The notes: a model not told the origin generated them from the sequence alone. A stretch of 43,124 nucleotides of DNA from Cyanocohniella sp. LLY (GCA_022241785.1 JAKOMP010000054.1:1-43124), one strand, 5' to 3'. Numbered from the stretch's first letter, positions 8,871-18,390 are shown. Program-made: numbers and translations.

Positions 8871-10310
8871 TTAATTTTTGGATGTCTGCCAATTACCGTG
8901 GAAACTGGGGGGAACGACACTGGGTAATCCTAGTTTACAAACAGGTTCCCCATCTAGGCGATCGCCATCAAATACCCACACTTGGCTACTATGAGAATTA
9001 CTATCGTAAACCACTGTTAACACCCAACTGTGTTGAGGGTTTTGGGTATCTTGTACAGGTAGAGGTTCCGAAGGATAGCGATTTTCTCCTAAGTCTGCTT
9101 CGGTGAGGGTTGCCGTCTGGTGATCAAAACGGGCGATGGCATTTAATATTTCTTGGCTAATGTCTGTGTTTTGGCGAAATATAGATATGTATGTGTACCG
9201 CGAAGCCTGACCTACATTTTGTGGTAGCACATTGGGAAATTCACAACTTCTGTCAAATAATGCCTGAATTGATGTCACCTTACCTGTTTGGGGTTGCAGA
9301 TGCACTCTTGTAAGTGTACATTTTGCTGGGGTATGAGTTTCACCTGTAGCGACTTCTTGAAGATATTGATTTGTTTGAAAGTCTTGATAACGGGCAATAT
9401 CTACTACTGCTAAACCATCAGCATCTACATAACCATTACCAAAATGCCACTGATACCAAGGTTCAGTTTCTCCCCGGCTGACTAAAGATAAGGTTTCTCG
9501 ATCAATCACCAAAATTTGAGTTCCCGCTTGCGGTTGCCAATTCAGCGCCTCACTGTAAGAACTAAGTCCCACTAAGGCAGGAAATATATTTAACCGTACC
9601 GCAGGCAGAAAAAATATCAAATACTGTCCAGCTAAAACAAAATCATGGATGAGGGGAACACCCTCTAGTGTAAATTTGGCTTTTTGAATAATCTTGCCAG
9701 TAAAATCACTCTTGTAAACATTCAGCGTAGCGTTGAGTCCAGGACTAAGACCAAAGTTAAAAATTTCTTGGGTTTGATAATCAACTTTAGGATGTGCAGA
9801 ATAAGGTGATTCTGGTGGCAAATTATCTAAGTTATCTAAACCCAGCGTTGCTAAAGTTTCCAAATCAAGGGCGTGGGGATTTCCGCCTTCCCAAAGTGCC
9901 AACAACTTATCAGGTAATGCCAACACCGAAGTATTAGCCGCATTCTTAATTGGTTTGAGCCATTGATGCCAAATTGGCCCCGGTGCAGTCATGCCATAAT
10001 TGCCATATAGCCATTTACCTGCTGCGGTTTCTGCCTGATAACCAGCAGTTTGCACATAACGATAAACGCCAGTCACCCCGGCATCAGTAAAATTAACTGC
10101 CAGAATAGCCCCATCACCATCAAACCAGTGTCCTACACGCACACCACCCCGTTCTAACCGTCCAGGGCCATTGCGATAGAGTGTACCCCGCAAGCCATCA
10201 GGAACTTTACCCGCAATAATTGGCAATGGAGTGAGGGGAAATTCTGTTGCTGGTTCAGCGATCGCACCTGCCCAAGCTTTACGGGTTAATGGTTGAATGG
10301 TATTAATCAT
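8871..10310 (-). CDS. Carotenoid (apocarotenoid) cleavage oxygenase
   Basis: This belongs to the retinal-pigment-epithelium/carotenoid oxygenase family, non-heme Fe(II) enzymes that cleave (apo)carotenoids with O2. The four iron-binding histidines are visible at residues 173 (SAHPK), 222 (LIHDF), 289 (QWHFGN) and 471 (SFHGN), numbering from the ATG at 10310. Family hallmarks RGTLYRNGPG and HWFDGDGAI are near the N-terminus. The 479-aa length is typical of bacterial apocarotenoid oxygenases such as Synechocystis ACO. A longer reading from ATG 10358 adds 16 residues outside the domain and runs to within 21 bp of the divergent gene, so I prefer 10310. The exact substrate cannot be read. Confidence 0.92.
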   Translation of the reverse strand: MINTIQPLTRKAWAGAIAEPATEFPLTPLPIIAGKVPDGLRGTLYRNGPGRLERGGVRVGHWFDGDGAILAVNFTDAGVTGVYRYVQTAGYQAETAAGKWLYGNYGMTAPGPIWHQWLKPIKNAANTSVLALPDKLLALWEGGNPHALDLETLATLGLDNLDNLPPESPYSAHPKVDYQTQEIFNFGLSPGLNATLNVYKSDFTGKIIQKAKFTLEGVPLIHDFVLAGQYLIFFLPAVRLNIFPALVGLSSYSEALNWQPQAGTQILVIDRETLSLVSRGETEPWYQWHFGNGYVDADGLAVVDIARYQDFQTNQYLQEVATGETHTPAKCTLTRVHLQPQTGKVTSIQALFDRSCEFPNVLPQNVGQASRYTYISIFRQNTDISQEILNAIARFDHQTATLTEADLGENRYPSEPLPVQDTQNPQHSWVLTVVYDSNSHSSQVWVFDGDRLDGEPVCKLGLPSVVPPSFHGNWQTSKN

Positions 10311-10379
10311 AGAAAAATTTTTTCTGTTTGCTCCTCGACAAACCAATGTATTATACAAATAACTTTATAAAAATTAACA

Positions 10380-10673
10380 ATGGTAGAACGTCCTATTAAG
10401 AAATCGGAACGTCAGTCCCAAGCTAATACTGACAACAACGCCGAAAACTCAGAGTCTACACCTTCTATTGAATCTAATCCCAAAAGCTCCAAACCAAGTA
10501 TTAATCTTAATCGCTCGTCTGGCGGTGGCAAGAAAGCATCTTTTAAGGATGAAATTAAACAGCAGGGTAATCCTGCCCTGGCACGGGGGCCAAAACCCGT
10601 TAAATTTCAGCCTCCCGTCAAAGCTGAATCGGAACCTGAATCAGAAGCTATTTCTGATGAGCCTCAAGAATAA
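10380..10673 (+). CDS. Small disordered conserved protein, 97 aa
   Basis: The protein is almost entirely low-complexity: Lys, Ser, Asn, Pro and Glu rich, with one conserved-looking core SFKDEIKQQGNPALARGPKPVKFQPPVK. There is no signal peptide, membrane segment or domain that I recognise. I have the impression that this type is conserved in cyanobacteria, but its function is unknown. It is divergently transcribed from the carotenoid oxygenase with a very short spacer, so the two probably share a promoter region. The pattern suggests an intrinsically disordered binding protein; that is inference. Confidence 0.75.
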   Translation: MVERPIKKSERQSQANTDNNAENSESTPSIESNPKSSKPSINLNRSSGGGKKASFKDEIKQQGNPALARGPKPVKFQPPVKAESEPESEAISDEPQE

Positions 10674-10725
10674 ACTAACACATTGTTAAATATCTCTCCT
10701 CGGTCGATTGGCTGAAGAGAGATAA

Positions 10726-10757
10726 GGGAGATGGGGAGATGGGGAGATGGGGAGATG
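10726..10757. repeat. Tandem repeat (GGGAGATG)x4
   Basis: Four perfect 8-bp copies lie in the convergent spacer between the small disordered protein gene and the protease gene. This is a second short tandem repeat type, distinct from the heptamer at the left edge. Confidence 0.9.
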
Positions 10758-10837
10758 AAAAACAAAGATTTTGGTACTAATGCGAAGTCTTTCCCCCCTG
10801 CACCCTGCCCCCCTGCTTTTTCACTTCCATCCCCAAA

Positions 10838-13795
10838 CTAATTACCCTGCAACGGCGCATTCAAGGCTTTCTCAATGCGATCGCGTGTTTCTAATAAGTG
10901 GGCTTTGGTGTATTGATCTTGTGAATTGACTCGCCGCAATTGTCCATGAAGCTGTCTGAGGTTATACCAAGCTAATGTGCGGGCATCTTCAGGTACATAT
11001 TCTTTTCGCAATACCATACTAATTAAGATATCCAAATACTCGCGTTGCAAGCCTCGCCGCAAACTGTTAATCTTTAGTGATCCGCCTTGGGGTTGGATTA
11101 CTTCTGTCCAAATGCCGTTTTGTAAAGTATCAAAAAGCTCTGGCATAGTCAGTGCTTCCCCTGGTTCGGTTTTGAGTTCGATATCCTTAATGCGGGAAAG
11201 GCGATCGCCTGAGAGTAAATCCCGTAAAACCCCACTCTGCAACAACAACACTAAATCGTGAATGGGATAATCTAAACGACCAATCCGAGGAAAACTACCC
11301 CAATGATACCAACGAGAAGGTGCTAATTTATTCAGCAGTTCGGGGGAAAAAGTTATGGCATCTTCGTCAAATACATACTTTTGTAGTGTTTTTAATGCTT
11401 GCCGTTGTTGTTTTACACTCACTTGTTCAAATGGTAATCGGCGCGGTTGGTTGGATGAAATGTCACTAGACCGCAGACGGTAGAAGGATTGACCACCAAT
11501 ATACTTGGTAGCATAGTAAACATTCTGAAAATAGTTCCCCAACACTGTACTAAAACGTTCACTCAAATCGCTGTAACTATCGCCAGATGCCGGATAACGT
11601 TTTTTCAGACGTTCCCACATCAGCCGCGAATTATCTAATTGCCATTGCGAATACAGCAGCACATCATTACTATGGTCCCAAGCATCTGCGGTGGGGTCGA
11701 GATCAAAAATATCCTCATCTGTGGCGTAACTCAACTCAGGCTTGTAAGACTTGCTAGCAATTTCTTGCAAAAATGGTTTTTCGGCCATGGGAGTTCTGGC
11801 GTTAGAGGGAGTATAACCATACTGAATTGCCCACTCATCATAAGGCCCCACCGTACTGGGAAAATATTCACCTTGCTTTACTCCTGGAGGGGCAATATTG
11901 GGTGGAATGTAATCCATGACCGAAGATACCATTCCTTGGGTACGGGTAATTTCGGGATTATTCATTTCCTCTGGGGAAAGCATCGTACTACCCCGGAAAT
12001 TGTGGCGTAAACCCAGAGTATGACCCACTTCATGAGCAATAATTAAGCGTAAGTATTGATGAATATACTTTTGCATCTGGTCTTTGGTGGGTGGAGTGTC
12101 TTGCAGTAGTGACATGGCCAAAGAACCGTAGGCCAATTGATTAGCTGCTTCCATGCCATAGCACAAGTCATACTCACCAGCTAATTTAGATAAATGCTGA
12201 AAAATCCCCTTTTGCTGTGGAGAAACTTCGTTACCCTTGGCTGTGAAACTATTACGGCACAGAAAGCGATTTTGCACCCACGCCGTCAAGGAATTGCGAT
12301 TTGATGTTTGCGTTTGCGTTTGGTTGGGTTGGACAACTTTGCGATACTCACTCTTGAGTAAACGTACAAAACTGGCATCAACGAGGATGTCTGCGTCCAA
12401 AATTTCCCCATTTAAGGGATTAACCCGGGATGGCCCCATTGCAAAGAAACCATCTATGGTATTAATCCAGCGAATTGTGTTGTAACGAATATCTGCGGGG
12501 TCCCATGTCGCATTATCTGGCATTTGCCGGACTTCGATAGCATCTTTGAATCCAGCTTTGAGAAAGGCTTGATTCCACATGAGTACGCCTTCTTTAATGG
12601 CATCGCGGTACTCAAAAGGTACGGCATTATCTACCCAAAAGACAATGGGTTGTTTGGGTGGAGAAATAGCGGCGTTGGGGTCTTGTTTTTCCAAATGCCA
12701 ACGATTAATGTAACGCACAAAAGGATCACCGCGATCGTCTTTAGTTAAGTCTTGGTAGGCGGTGATAAAATAACCTACACGTTCGTCAGCCAATCGTGGA
12801 CGGTAACTATTGTCTGGGAGTTGGGAAAGGCTGTAATGAATTCGTAAAGTGAAGCCTCGACTGTCAGCCAGGGCGCTAAAACCTGGCATTTCCGAATCGC
12901 TGCTACTACCACCACCTGAAAAATTCAGCACTGATTCCACTTCTAAGTTTTGCGAAAAGGCTTTGGCATTACCAAAATAAGATTGGTCTGTACTGGCGGA
13001 AAGCCCTAAACTCAAAGATAGACCAGCTAAATCAGTCAGCAGCAAATCACCCAAATCAATCAGGAGAGTTTTGCGTTCTGGATGAATACTTTTGATGGAA
13101 ATTGTATAGAGAATAGAATCACTAAACGAACGGGCGAGCGATCGCGCTTGCGGATCTCCTGGACGGGTGCGAAAATTTACATTACGAATGGCAAACTGTA
13201 AGTTGTTATTCACCCGTTGGAAGTAAAATAAAAAATCTTGTAAAGGCATCCCACTGTAAATACCTCGTTCCCCAATGCCTGATTCTAGGGTAGCCGTAGC
13301 GAGGTAGTTTTTGTTAAGCTGCTCTGGTTTAATTTCTAGATAGATTTTATTATTTTCTTTATGGCGATAAAGGTTGAATAGACCAGACAACTTTTCAGTG
13401 TCTTTTACTACATCATCAAAAGGTTCTAATTCATCTTTACTTGTTGGTTTTTCTGACGTATCAGGCTTTTCGGTAGTGTTTTCAGCTTGTAAAAAAGGTT
13501 GCTGTCCGGAGATTTTCTGATCTGGAACTACCCAGGTAAAAGCCTGACTTTGTGCCTGTTCTTGCTGATTAATTACCCACACTTGGTCGTAACGCCCTAG
13601 TAACTGACGGGACTGTGATTCTCCCCAGACTTTCGTCTCTAAATTACGTTCCTGATTTTTTCTAGCCTCTGGAATTGCTGACACTGCATTTGCTGGTTTC
13701 TGGGTGGATAAAACTGAAGTGACAGCAGCACCAGCAGTCATTACTCCTAAAAACAAACCATGCAACAAAAATATATAAAAAGTTACTTTATGCAT
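10838..13795 (-). CDS. Exported zinc metalloprotease (DUF5117/DUF4953-type)
   Basis: This is a 985-aa secreted or periplasmic metzincin-like protease. An N-terminal hydrophobic stretch (about residues 5-30, ending near AAVTSVLS) looks like a signal peptide or anchor. The zinc site HExxHxxGxxH is intact at residues 588-598 (His588, Glu589, His592, His598). The architecture matches the zinc-dependent metalloprotease family with an N-terminal DUF5117 region and a C-terminal DUF4953 region; the MDYIPPNIAPP stretch after the zinc site could supply the methionine turn. It is a lone gene with a long upstream spacer. Its substrate is unknown. Confidence 0.88.
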   Translation of the reverse strand: MHKVTFYIFLLHGLFLGVMTAGAAVTSVLSTQKPANAVSAIPEARKNQERNLETKVWGESQSRQLLGRYDQVWVINQQEQAQSQAFTWVVPDQKISGQQPFLQAENTTEKPDTSEKPTSKDELEPFDDVVKDTEKLSGLFNLYRHKENNKIYLEIKPEQLNKNYLATATLESGIGERGIYSGMPLQDFLFYFQRVNNNLQFAIRNVNFRTRPGDPQARSLARSFSDSILYTISIKSIHPERKTLLIDLGDLLLTDLAGLSLSLGLSASTDQSYFGNAKAFSQNLEVESVLNFSGGGSSSDSEMPGFSALADSRGFTLRIHYSLSQLPDNSYRPRLADERVGYFITAYQDLTKDDRGDPFVRYINRWHLEKQDPNAAISPPKQPIVFWVDNAVPFEYRDAIKEGVLMWNQAFLKAGFKDAIEVRQMPDNATWDPADIRYNTIRWINTIDGFFAMGPSRVNPLNGEILDADILVDASFVRLLKSEYRKVVQPNQTQTQTSNRNSLTAWVQNRFLCRNSFTAKGNEVSPQQKGIFQHLSKLAGEYDLCYGMEAANQLAYGSLAMSLLQDTPPTKDQMQKYIHQYLRLIIAHEVGHTLGLRHNFRGSTMLSPEEMNNPEITRTQGMVSSVMDYIPPNIAPPGVKQGEYFPSTVGPYDEWAIQYGYTPSNARTPMAEKPFLQEIASKSYKPELSYATDEDIFDLDPTADAWDHSNDVLLYSQWQLDNSRLMWERLKKRYPASGDSYSDLSERFSTVLGNYFQNVYYATKYIGGQSFYRLRSSDISSNQPRRLPFEQVSVKQQRQALKTLQKYVFDEDAITFSPELLNKLAPSRWYHWGSFPRIGRLDYPIHDLVLLLQSGVLRDLLSGDRLSRIKDIELKTEPGEALTMPELFDTLQNGIWTEVIQPQGGSLKINSLRRGLQREYLDILISMVLRKEYVPEDARTLAWYNLRQLHGQLRRVNSQDQYTKAHLLETRDRIEKALNAPLQGN

Positions 13796-14335
13796 TTAAT
13801 TAATCCCTGATAACTATCGCTAGTTAATTTTTAATTTTGACCAAGTCAAGCATCCCTAGACAACCAATATGTCGGCGTTAAAGGACAAGAAAAAACACAT
13901 TTTTCCTAACAATTGCATTTGTAACCAATTGTAGGTATTATTCTGGCACTAGATTGATAAAGATGCCGTAAAAATCAAGTAATTTCTCTAAAAATGCTTA
14001 AATTTGCCTCAAAAATAGCACAATTTATTTAACTGATGCTAATTTTCCATCCAGTAATCAAAGCTACTCACTTAAAAACTAGTTATTTATAACACATAGT
14101 TCAACTGTTTAATGAATTATTTTATACATTAGTATTGGCTATTACTCAGTAATATAGTCCCCAAAAAGCTTTAGTACACAATGGCGGGCAAGATGCCCAC
14201 CCTACAAGATTTACAATATATAAGTCTGTACCTCATTTACAGATATATTGGCTGATTCCTTGTGAGTATGCCTTTGAATATAGTCTTTACCGCTCTAATA
14301 TCAGCAATTAGATGCTTGGAAATAGATTTGCCTGA
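13796..14335. other. Gene-free spacer upstream of the protease
   Basis: No coding frame was seen. It holds a dispersed Nostoc-type repeat at 14181-14211 (a GGCGGGCAAGATGCCCACCC core, hairpin-forming) and a single quasi-palindromic GACAA...TGTCG motif at 13858-13874 that resembles the motif pair at 18859-18896. Otherwise it is AT-rich without recognisable signals. Confidence 0.55.
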
Positions 14336-14644
14336 ATGTTTCAATATATTAAAGAATTACAATCTAAAATGATGGAAAATACATTAATTGATAAAACATT
14401 CAAAGACAGCAATGGCGAGATTGTTTTAGCTCAGATGCCAAACCCACCGCTTATTCTGTGGATAGTAGCTAGTACACTCGCTCTAGTTTTTACAGAGGGC
14501 AAAATCAATACAGTGTTAGATGTACTGGCAAATGGCTCCTTATTTACTTGGGCGTGGATGGAATTATTTCAAGGCGTTAATTATTTTCGTAGAGCGTTAG
14601 GGCTGGCTGTATTTATTGGTATTATCGCATCAAAAGTTATATAG
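14336..14644 (+). CDS. Small membrane protein, 102 aa
   Basis: Two to three hydrophobic segments (around residues 38-53, 60-75 and 87-102) follow a charged N-terminus. The pattern LILWIVASTLALVF then AWMELFQGVNYFRRALG is conserved-looking, but I can assign no function. A shorter start at an internal ATG (MMENTLIDKTF) is possible. It stands alone between the long spacer and the nitrilase-family gene. Confidence 0.7.
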   Translation: MFQYIKELQSKMMENTLIDKTFKDSNGEIVLAQMPNPPLILWIVASTLALVFTEGKINTVLDVLANGSLFTWAWMELFQGVNYFRRALGLAVFIGIIASKVI

Positions 14645-14679
14645 TGTACCATACGGTGAGATAAGACTGGCTCTGCCTG

Positions 14680-14940
14680 CTATCGCTGTGTGAATGTAGA
14701 ATCCCCCGAAGAGAATTTGGGGGAGCATATCAAAATTATTTGACCAGTAACAGTAAATAATCCAGTCGGGCGATCGCTACTATAATCGCTTGAGCCATAA
14801 CTTGGTTTCTCTTTTCTGGTTTCATGCCTTTGGTCAAAACTAAAACTACTGCTATATTGCTTACAGCATCCGCCACACCAAACACAGCAAACAAGGTTTA
14901 GACAACAACATAAGTATCCACAACAAACAGGGTTTATCAA
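14680..14940 (-). CDS. Candidate cysteine-rich small protein (TTG start)
   Basis: This reading frame occupies an otherwise empty 450-bp spacer. It would give 86 aa with ten cysteines in its first 26 residues, arranged as CC, CCC, CC, C and CC, followed by a Ser/Tyr/Lys-rich region. The start would be TTG at 14940 with a GAGG stretch about 13 nt upstream, which is weak. It could be a metal-binding or palmitoylated-like peripheral protein, or a chance frame in a repeat-containing spacer. I recognise no family. Confidence that it is expressed is low. Confidence 0.3.
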   Translation of the reverse strand: MINPVCCGYLCCCLNLVCCVWCGGCCKQYSSSFSFDQRHETRKEKPSYGSSDYSSDRPTGLFTVTGQIILICSPKFSSGDSTFTQR

Positions 14941-15092
14941 GGTTTGATAACAACCTCACCTGACTCTTGCTCAGTTTTCCATCACCATAGAGGAAAAAGG
15001 TGTCCAAATTTAAGAAAAGCCCCGCAGCTCTGAAAGTAAGGATATATTTTTAAAATCTATCCCAGATAAATTCACTGTTTTTTGTTGAATCT

Positions 15093-15908
15093 ATGAAGTC
15101 TTATTTAGCCGCCGCTATTCAAATGACAAGTGTACCCAATTTACACAAAAACTTGGTACAGGCAGAAGAGTTAATTGATCTTGCTGTGCGTCGAGGTGCT
15201 GAATTAGTTGGGTTGCCAGAAAACTTTTCTTTTATGGGAGAAGAAACAGAGAAACTCGCGCAAGCAGCCGAAATTTACCGGGAAACGGCTCAATTTCTCA
15301 AAAAAATGGCGCAGCGCTTCCAAATTACCATCTTGGGTGGCAGTTTTCCAGTTCCCGTGGAAAATACAAGCCAAGTTTATAACACGACAATACTTATCGA
15401 CTCCAGTGGTCAAGAACTTACCCGTTACTACAAAGTACATTTATTTGATGTTAATGTCCCAGATGGCAACACTTATCGAGAATCTAGTACGGTGGTGGCT
15501 GGCAAAGACTTACCCTCAGTTTATTTCTCAGAACATCTGGGTAATATAGGACTTTCGGTTTGTTACGATGTCCGCTTCCCAGAACTATATCGGCATTTGT
15601 CAGATAAAGGTGCTGATGTCATGTTTGTCCCGGCTGCTTTCACCGCCTTTACAGGCAAAGACCACTGGCAAGTACTATTACAAGCCAGAGCGATTGAAAA
15701 TACTGCCTACGTTATCGCTCCTGCTCAAACCGGCAATAACTATGGTCGTCGTCAAACCCACGGACACGCCATGATTATCGACCCTTGGGGAGTCATTTTA
15801 GCTGATGCTGGTGAAAAACCGGGCATTGCGATCGCCGAAATCAAACCCAGTCGATTAGAACAAGTCCGTCGTCAAATGCCTTCTCTAGAACATCGCGTAT
15901 TTAGTTGA
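15093..15908 (+). CDS. Carbon-nitrogen hydrolase (nitrilase family, Nit-type)
   Basis: This is a cytoplasmic amidase of the nitrilase superfamily, 271 aa. The Glu-Lys-Cys triad is visible at E43 (GLPENFSF), K114 (RYYKVHLFDV) and C157 (SVCYDVRFPELYR). These contexts and the length match the Nit1/Nit2 branch, whose characterised members hydrolyse deaminated glutathione or omega-amides of 2-oxo acids, a metabolite-repair role. The ATG at 15093 begins directly at the first beta strand (AAAIQM). A well-formed terminator follows at 15927. It appears to be a single-gene transcript. Confidence 0.9.
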   Translation: MKSYLAAAIQMTSVPNLHKNLVQAEELIDLAVRRGAELVGLPENFSFMGEETEKLAQAAEIYRETAQFLKKMAQRFQITILGGSFPVPVENTSQVYNTTILIDSSGQELTRYYKVHLFDVNVPDGNTYRESSTVVAGKDLPSVYFSEHLGNIGLSVCYDVRFPELYRHLSDKGADVMFVPAAFTAFTGKDHWQVLLQARAIENTAYVIAPAQTGNNYGRRQTHGHAMIIDPWGVILADAGEKPGIAIAEIKPSRLEQVRRQMPSLEHRVFS

Positions 15909-15926
15909 TATAGCAGAACAGGAAAG

Positions 15927-15971
15927 AGTGCAGGTAGTGGCTTGATTGTACTCCTGCACTTAAATTTTTTG
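15927..15971 (+). terminator. Rho-independent terminator after the nitrilase gene
   Basis: A perfect 8-bp stem AGTGCAGG / CCTGCACT (15927-15934 and 15953-15960) is followed by TAAATTTTTT. It is oriented to end the amidase transcript 19 bp past its stop codon. Confidence 0.75.
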
Positions 15972-16050
15972 GATAATATCTTTTAATCTACCCATGAAGT
16001 ATTAATTATGATCTAAGTTGGGTATAGATGAAAAACAGTTGAATTTCAAC

Positions 16051-17283
16051 ATGAAGCTACCAAAAACTAGCAAACTGCTAATTAGTCTCAGCCTCATGGG
16101 GCTTGTGTCTTGCAACGGTAATACAACTGGCTCAATCGGTACCAACAATAACCAAGAACCAACATCACCAGTGCAAACAACAGCCGCAACTACCGAAGCT
16201 GCAACTTGTCAATTTGTGGAAAACGGTGTTGGTTCCCCAGGACAGGTCAAAGTACGAGCAGAAGAAGTCGTCACAGGCTTAGAGGTTCCTTGGGGAATTG
16301 CCTTTTTACCCAATAACCAGATGCTGGTGACAGAAAGACCGGGTAGAGTGCGATTAGTGCAAAATGGAGAATTGCAAGAATCGCCTGTAGCTACTTTAGA
16401 AATAACAGCCTCAGGTGAGGGTGGGTTACTAGGAATTGCCGCTCATCCTGATTTTGCCACTAACCGATTTTTCTACTTGTACTACACGGTGGATAAAGAT
16501 GGCTCGCCAGTTAATCGGGTAGAACGTTGGCAATTGTCATCAGATGGCAATAGCGCATCATCAGACCAGATAATTATTGATGATATTCCCGCAGCTCTTT
16601 ATCATAATGGTGGTCGCTTGCGCTTTGGCCCAGATGGAATGCTTTATATCGGGACTGGAGATGCCAGGGAACCACAAATAGCTCAAGATGTTGATAGTTT
16701 AGCAGGTAAGATTCTGCGTGTAACTCCAGATGGACAAGTTCCCGCAGATAATCCATTTCCAGGTAATCCAGTGTTTATTACGGGTATTCGCAATACCCAA
16801 GGTTTTGATTGGCACAATCCATCTACGCTGTTTGTCACAGACCACGGCCCCAGTGGAGAATTAGGCAGAAGGGGTGAGGATAAACTGTCTGTGTTACAAG
16901 CAGGTGAGAATATGGGCTGGCCGGCAGTGGAAAACTGCGAAGCTGAACCAGGATTAGTACCTCCATCACTGGTTTGGCGTGAAGCTGTGCCGCCTGGTGG
17001 AGCCGCAATTTATACAGGAGATTCTATTCCTGAGTGGAAGGGTAATTTAATTATTGGCACTCTGCGTTCCCAACATCTGCATCGAGTTGTATTTGACGCA
17101 GATAATCCTAGACAAGTGCAAACTCATGAAGTTTACTTTCAGGGAAGTTCGCCAAATGGTTTTGGGAGAATTAGGGATGTCATCATGGGTGCAGATAACG
17201 AATTATACATCACTACTAGTAATTGTGATGGTCGTGGTAACTGTCCTCAAGGTCAAGATAAAATCCTCCGCATCACTCAATAA
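16051..17283 (+). CDS. PQQ-dependent aldose sugar dehydrogenase-like lipoprotein
   Basis: This six-bladed beta-propeller quinoprotein resembles soluble aldose sugar dehydrogenase (Asd/YliI, GDH-B type). The ATG at 16051 gives 410 aa with a lipoprotein signal peptide whose lipobox is LVSC (Cys21), so it is probably anchored on a membrane facing the periplasm. Hallmarks are WGIAFLPNNQMLVTERPG at the start of the propeller, YHNGGRLRFGPDGMLYIGTGD with the catalytic-type histidine, and VTDHGPSGELG near the Ca/PQQ region. The TTG at 16018 would place 11 residues ahead of the signal peptide and is less likely. No PQQ synthesis genes are in the window. Confidence 0.87.
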   Translation: MKLPKTSKLLISLSLMGLVSCNGNTTGSIGTNNNQEPTSPVQTTAATTEAATCQFVENGVGSPGQVKVRAEEVVTGLEVPWGIAFLPNNQMLVTERPGRVRLVQNGELQESPVATLEITASGEGGLLGIAAHPDFATNRFFYLYYTVDKDGSPVNRVERWQLSSDGNSASSDQIIIDDIPAALYHNGGRLRFGPDGMLYIGTGDAREPQIAQDVDSLAGKILRVTPDGQVPADNPFPGNPVFITGIRNTQGFDWHNPSTLFVTDHGPSGELGRRGEDKLSVLQAGENMGWPAVENCEAEPGLVPPSLVWREAVPPGGAAIYTGDSIPEWKGNLIIGTLRSQHLHRVVFDADNPRQVQTHEVYFQGSSPNGFGRIRDVIMGADNELYITTSNCDGRGNCPQGQDKILRITQ

Positions 17284-17293
17284 TGAGATTTTT

Positions 17294-17314
17294 AGCCTGC
17301 CTAGGAGGCAGGCT
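17294..17314. terminator. Hairpin between convergent genes
   Basis: AGCCTGCC (17294-17301) pairs perfectly with GGCAGGCT (17307-17314) across a 5-base loop. T-rich sequence lies downstream (gattagttttct). It sits in the 35-bp gap between the sugar dehydrogenase gene and the convergent HMA_2 gene, so it may serve one or both. Confidence 0.6.
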
Positions 17315-17318
17315 GAGA

Positions 17319-17909
17319 TTAGTTTTCTCTGGTGTAAGTGCTATTGTGTACTTCGTTGGGACTATTTAGTTTCATAAAACTATCAAATGCATACCATGCC
17401 AACACGTACCAGGGGATGATTTCTAGTTGCAAACCTTTAACCCAGATTTGCCGCATAGATAGCATAGTCAGTCCTAAAGGGAACAGTAAGCGCAAATCAA
17501 CTTCGCCATTTGTTGCCTGTTCAAATTGTTGGTTGAAATACGCAAATGCGCTAGTGATATTGGTTACGGCTTCAGATTTACCCTCAGTAATATCTACAAA
17601 ATTAACGCCTAAATCCAGTAATGTGGTCAGCACTTTTTCTAAGGTTTCCTCTTGACCATCATGGTTGATGATGATGCTGCCATAATTTATATTTGTCCGT
17701 ACCTGACTAATTTCAGGTTGCGCTTTGAAGACATTAGTAATGCGCTGCATTTGCCTAGTATGACGATATGGTCGAGCAATTCTCAACCTAAGTCTTCCTG
17801 GGGTTTCACTGATGATTTTGGTAGATATAGGTCTAGATAATTTGTTTAAGCTTGCTTGCTCAATGATTTTAGCTATTTTGGTGGGATTACCATGACTATT
17901 TGTCAACAC
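17319..17909 (-). CDS. HMA_2 (heavy-metal-associated-like) domain protein
   Basis: The 196-aa protein carries an HMA_2-type ferredoxin-like domain near residues 30-110 (PGRLRLRIARPYR at its start, then QPEISQVRTNINYGSIIINHD). In cyanobacteria this domain occurs at the N-terminus of P-type metal ATPases or as stand-alone proteins beside them. The C-terminal third has two hydrophobic stretches (LRLLFPLGLTMLSM and LEIIPWYVLAWYAF) that suggest membrane association. No CxxC metal motif is present, as is usual in HMA_2. It lies downstream of the DUF5132 gene and a P-type ATPase remnant on the same strand, so it is probably a survivor of a metal-transport locus. Confidence 0.75.
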   Translation of the reverse strand: MLTNSHGNPTKIAKIIEQASLNKLSRPISTKIISETPGRLRLRIARPYRHTRQMQRITNVFKAQPEISQVRTNINYGSIIINHDGQEETLEKVLTTLLDLGVNFVDITEGKSEAVTNITSAFAYFNQQFEQATNGEVDLRLLFPLGLTMLSMRQIWVKGLQLEIIPWYVLAWYAFDSFMKLNSPNEVHNSTYTREN

Positions 17910-17960
17910 ACAGCAGCCTTCCTAAATTATGTTTGTGATTTTGCTAGATCAACTTATGGG

Positions 17961-18010
17961 TTGTAGTGAGGGCTTGAGTTTTATTTTGAGGACTGAAGTC
18001 CTCACTACAA
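17961..18010. repeat. Dispersed palindromic repeat (TTGTAGTGAG type)
   Basis: The perfect 10-bp inverted ends TTGTAGTGAG / CTCACTACAA enclose an inner hairpin GAGGACTGAAGTCCTC (17988-18003). Related copies lie at 23285-23360 and 41703-41777. It belongs to a repeat family scattered in spacers of this genome. Confidence 0.8.
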
Positions 18011-18029
18011 ACTTTTCATGGCAGATAAA

Positions 18030-18329
18030 TTAGCCATGATCTCCTGTGTTATCGCCAACAGCAGTTTCAAATGCGGGATTTTCTCTTTCTTCGGCAATTT
18101 CCGCTTTGACTTCGGCCATGATGTCTTCCCAGATTTCGCCCATTTCTGCAAATGCGCCTTTGCTCTTTTCGTAGGCGACAATGCTACCTTTAATCAGTGA
18201 CTTGGCTATGGGTTTACCAATTCCAGCAACTACAGGAATAATCACAGGTGCTAATAGTACAGCGCCTATGCCGACTATGATTCCAGGAGCGCCAGCATCT
18301 TCAACAAAATCAGTAATTTTAGGTGCCAT
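18030..18329 (-). CDS. DUF5132 family protein
   Basis: This 99-aa protein has a glycine/isoleucine-rich hydrophobic stretch near residues 14-38 (APGIIVGIGAVLLAPVIIPV) and a charged helical C-terminus with GEIWEDIMAEVKAEIAEE. This pattern matches the small DUF5132 proteins that accompany HMA_2 proteins and P-type ATPases in cyanobacteria. The function is unknown; a membrane-inserted accessory to metal transport is inference. The upstream same-strand sequence is the ATPase pseudogene. Confidence 0.75.
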   Translation of the reverse strand: MAPKITDFVEDAGAPGIIVGIGAVLLAPVIIPVVAGIGKPIAKSLIKGSIVAYEKSKGAFAEMGEIWEDIMAEVKAEIAEERENPAFETAVGDNTGDHG

Positions 18330-18390
18330 AGTAAATTATCTCCATAGATGTAATAAAGCTTTTCAGGTTAGTCTGGGCGGTATGCTCATC

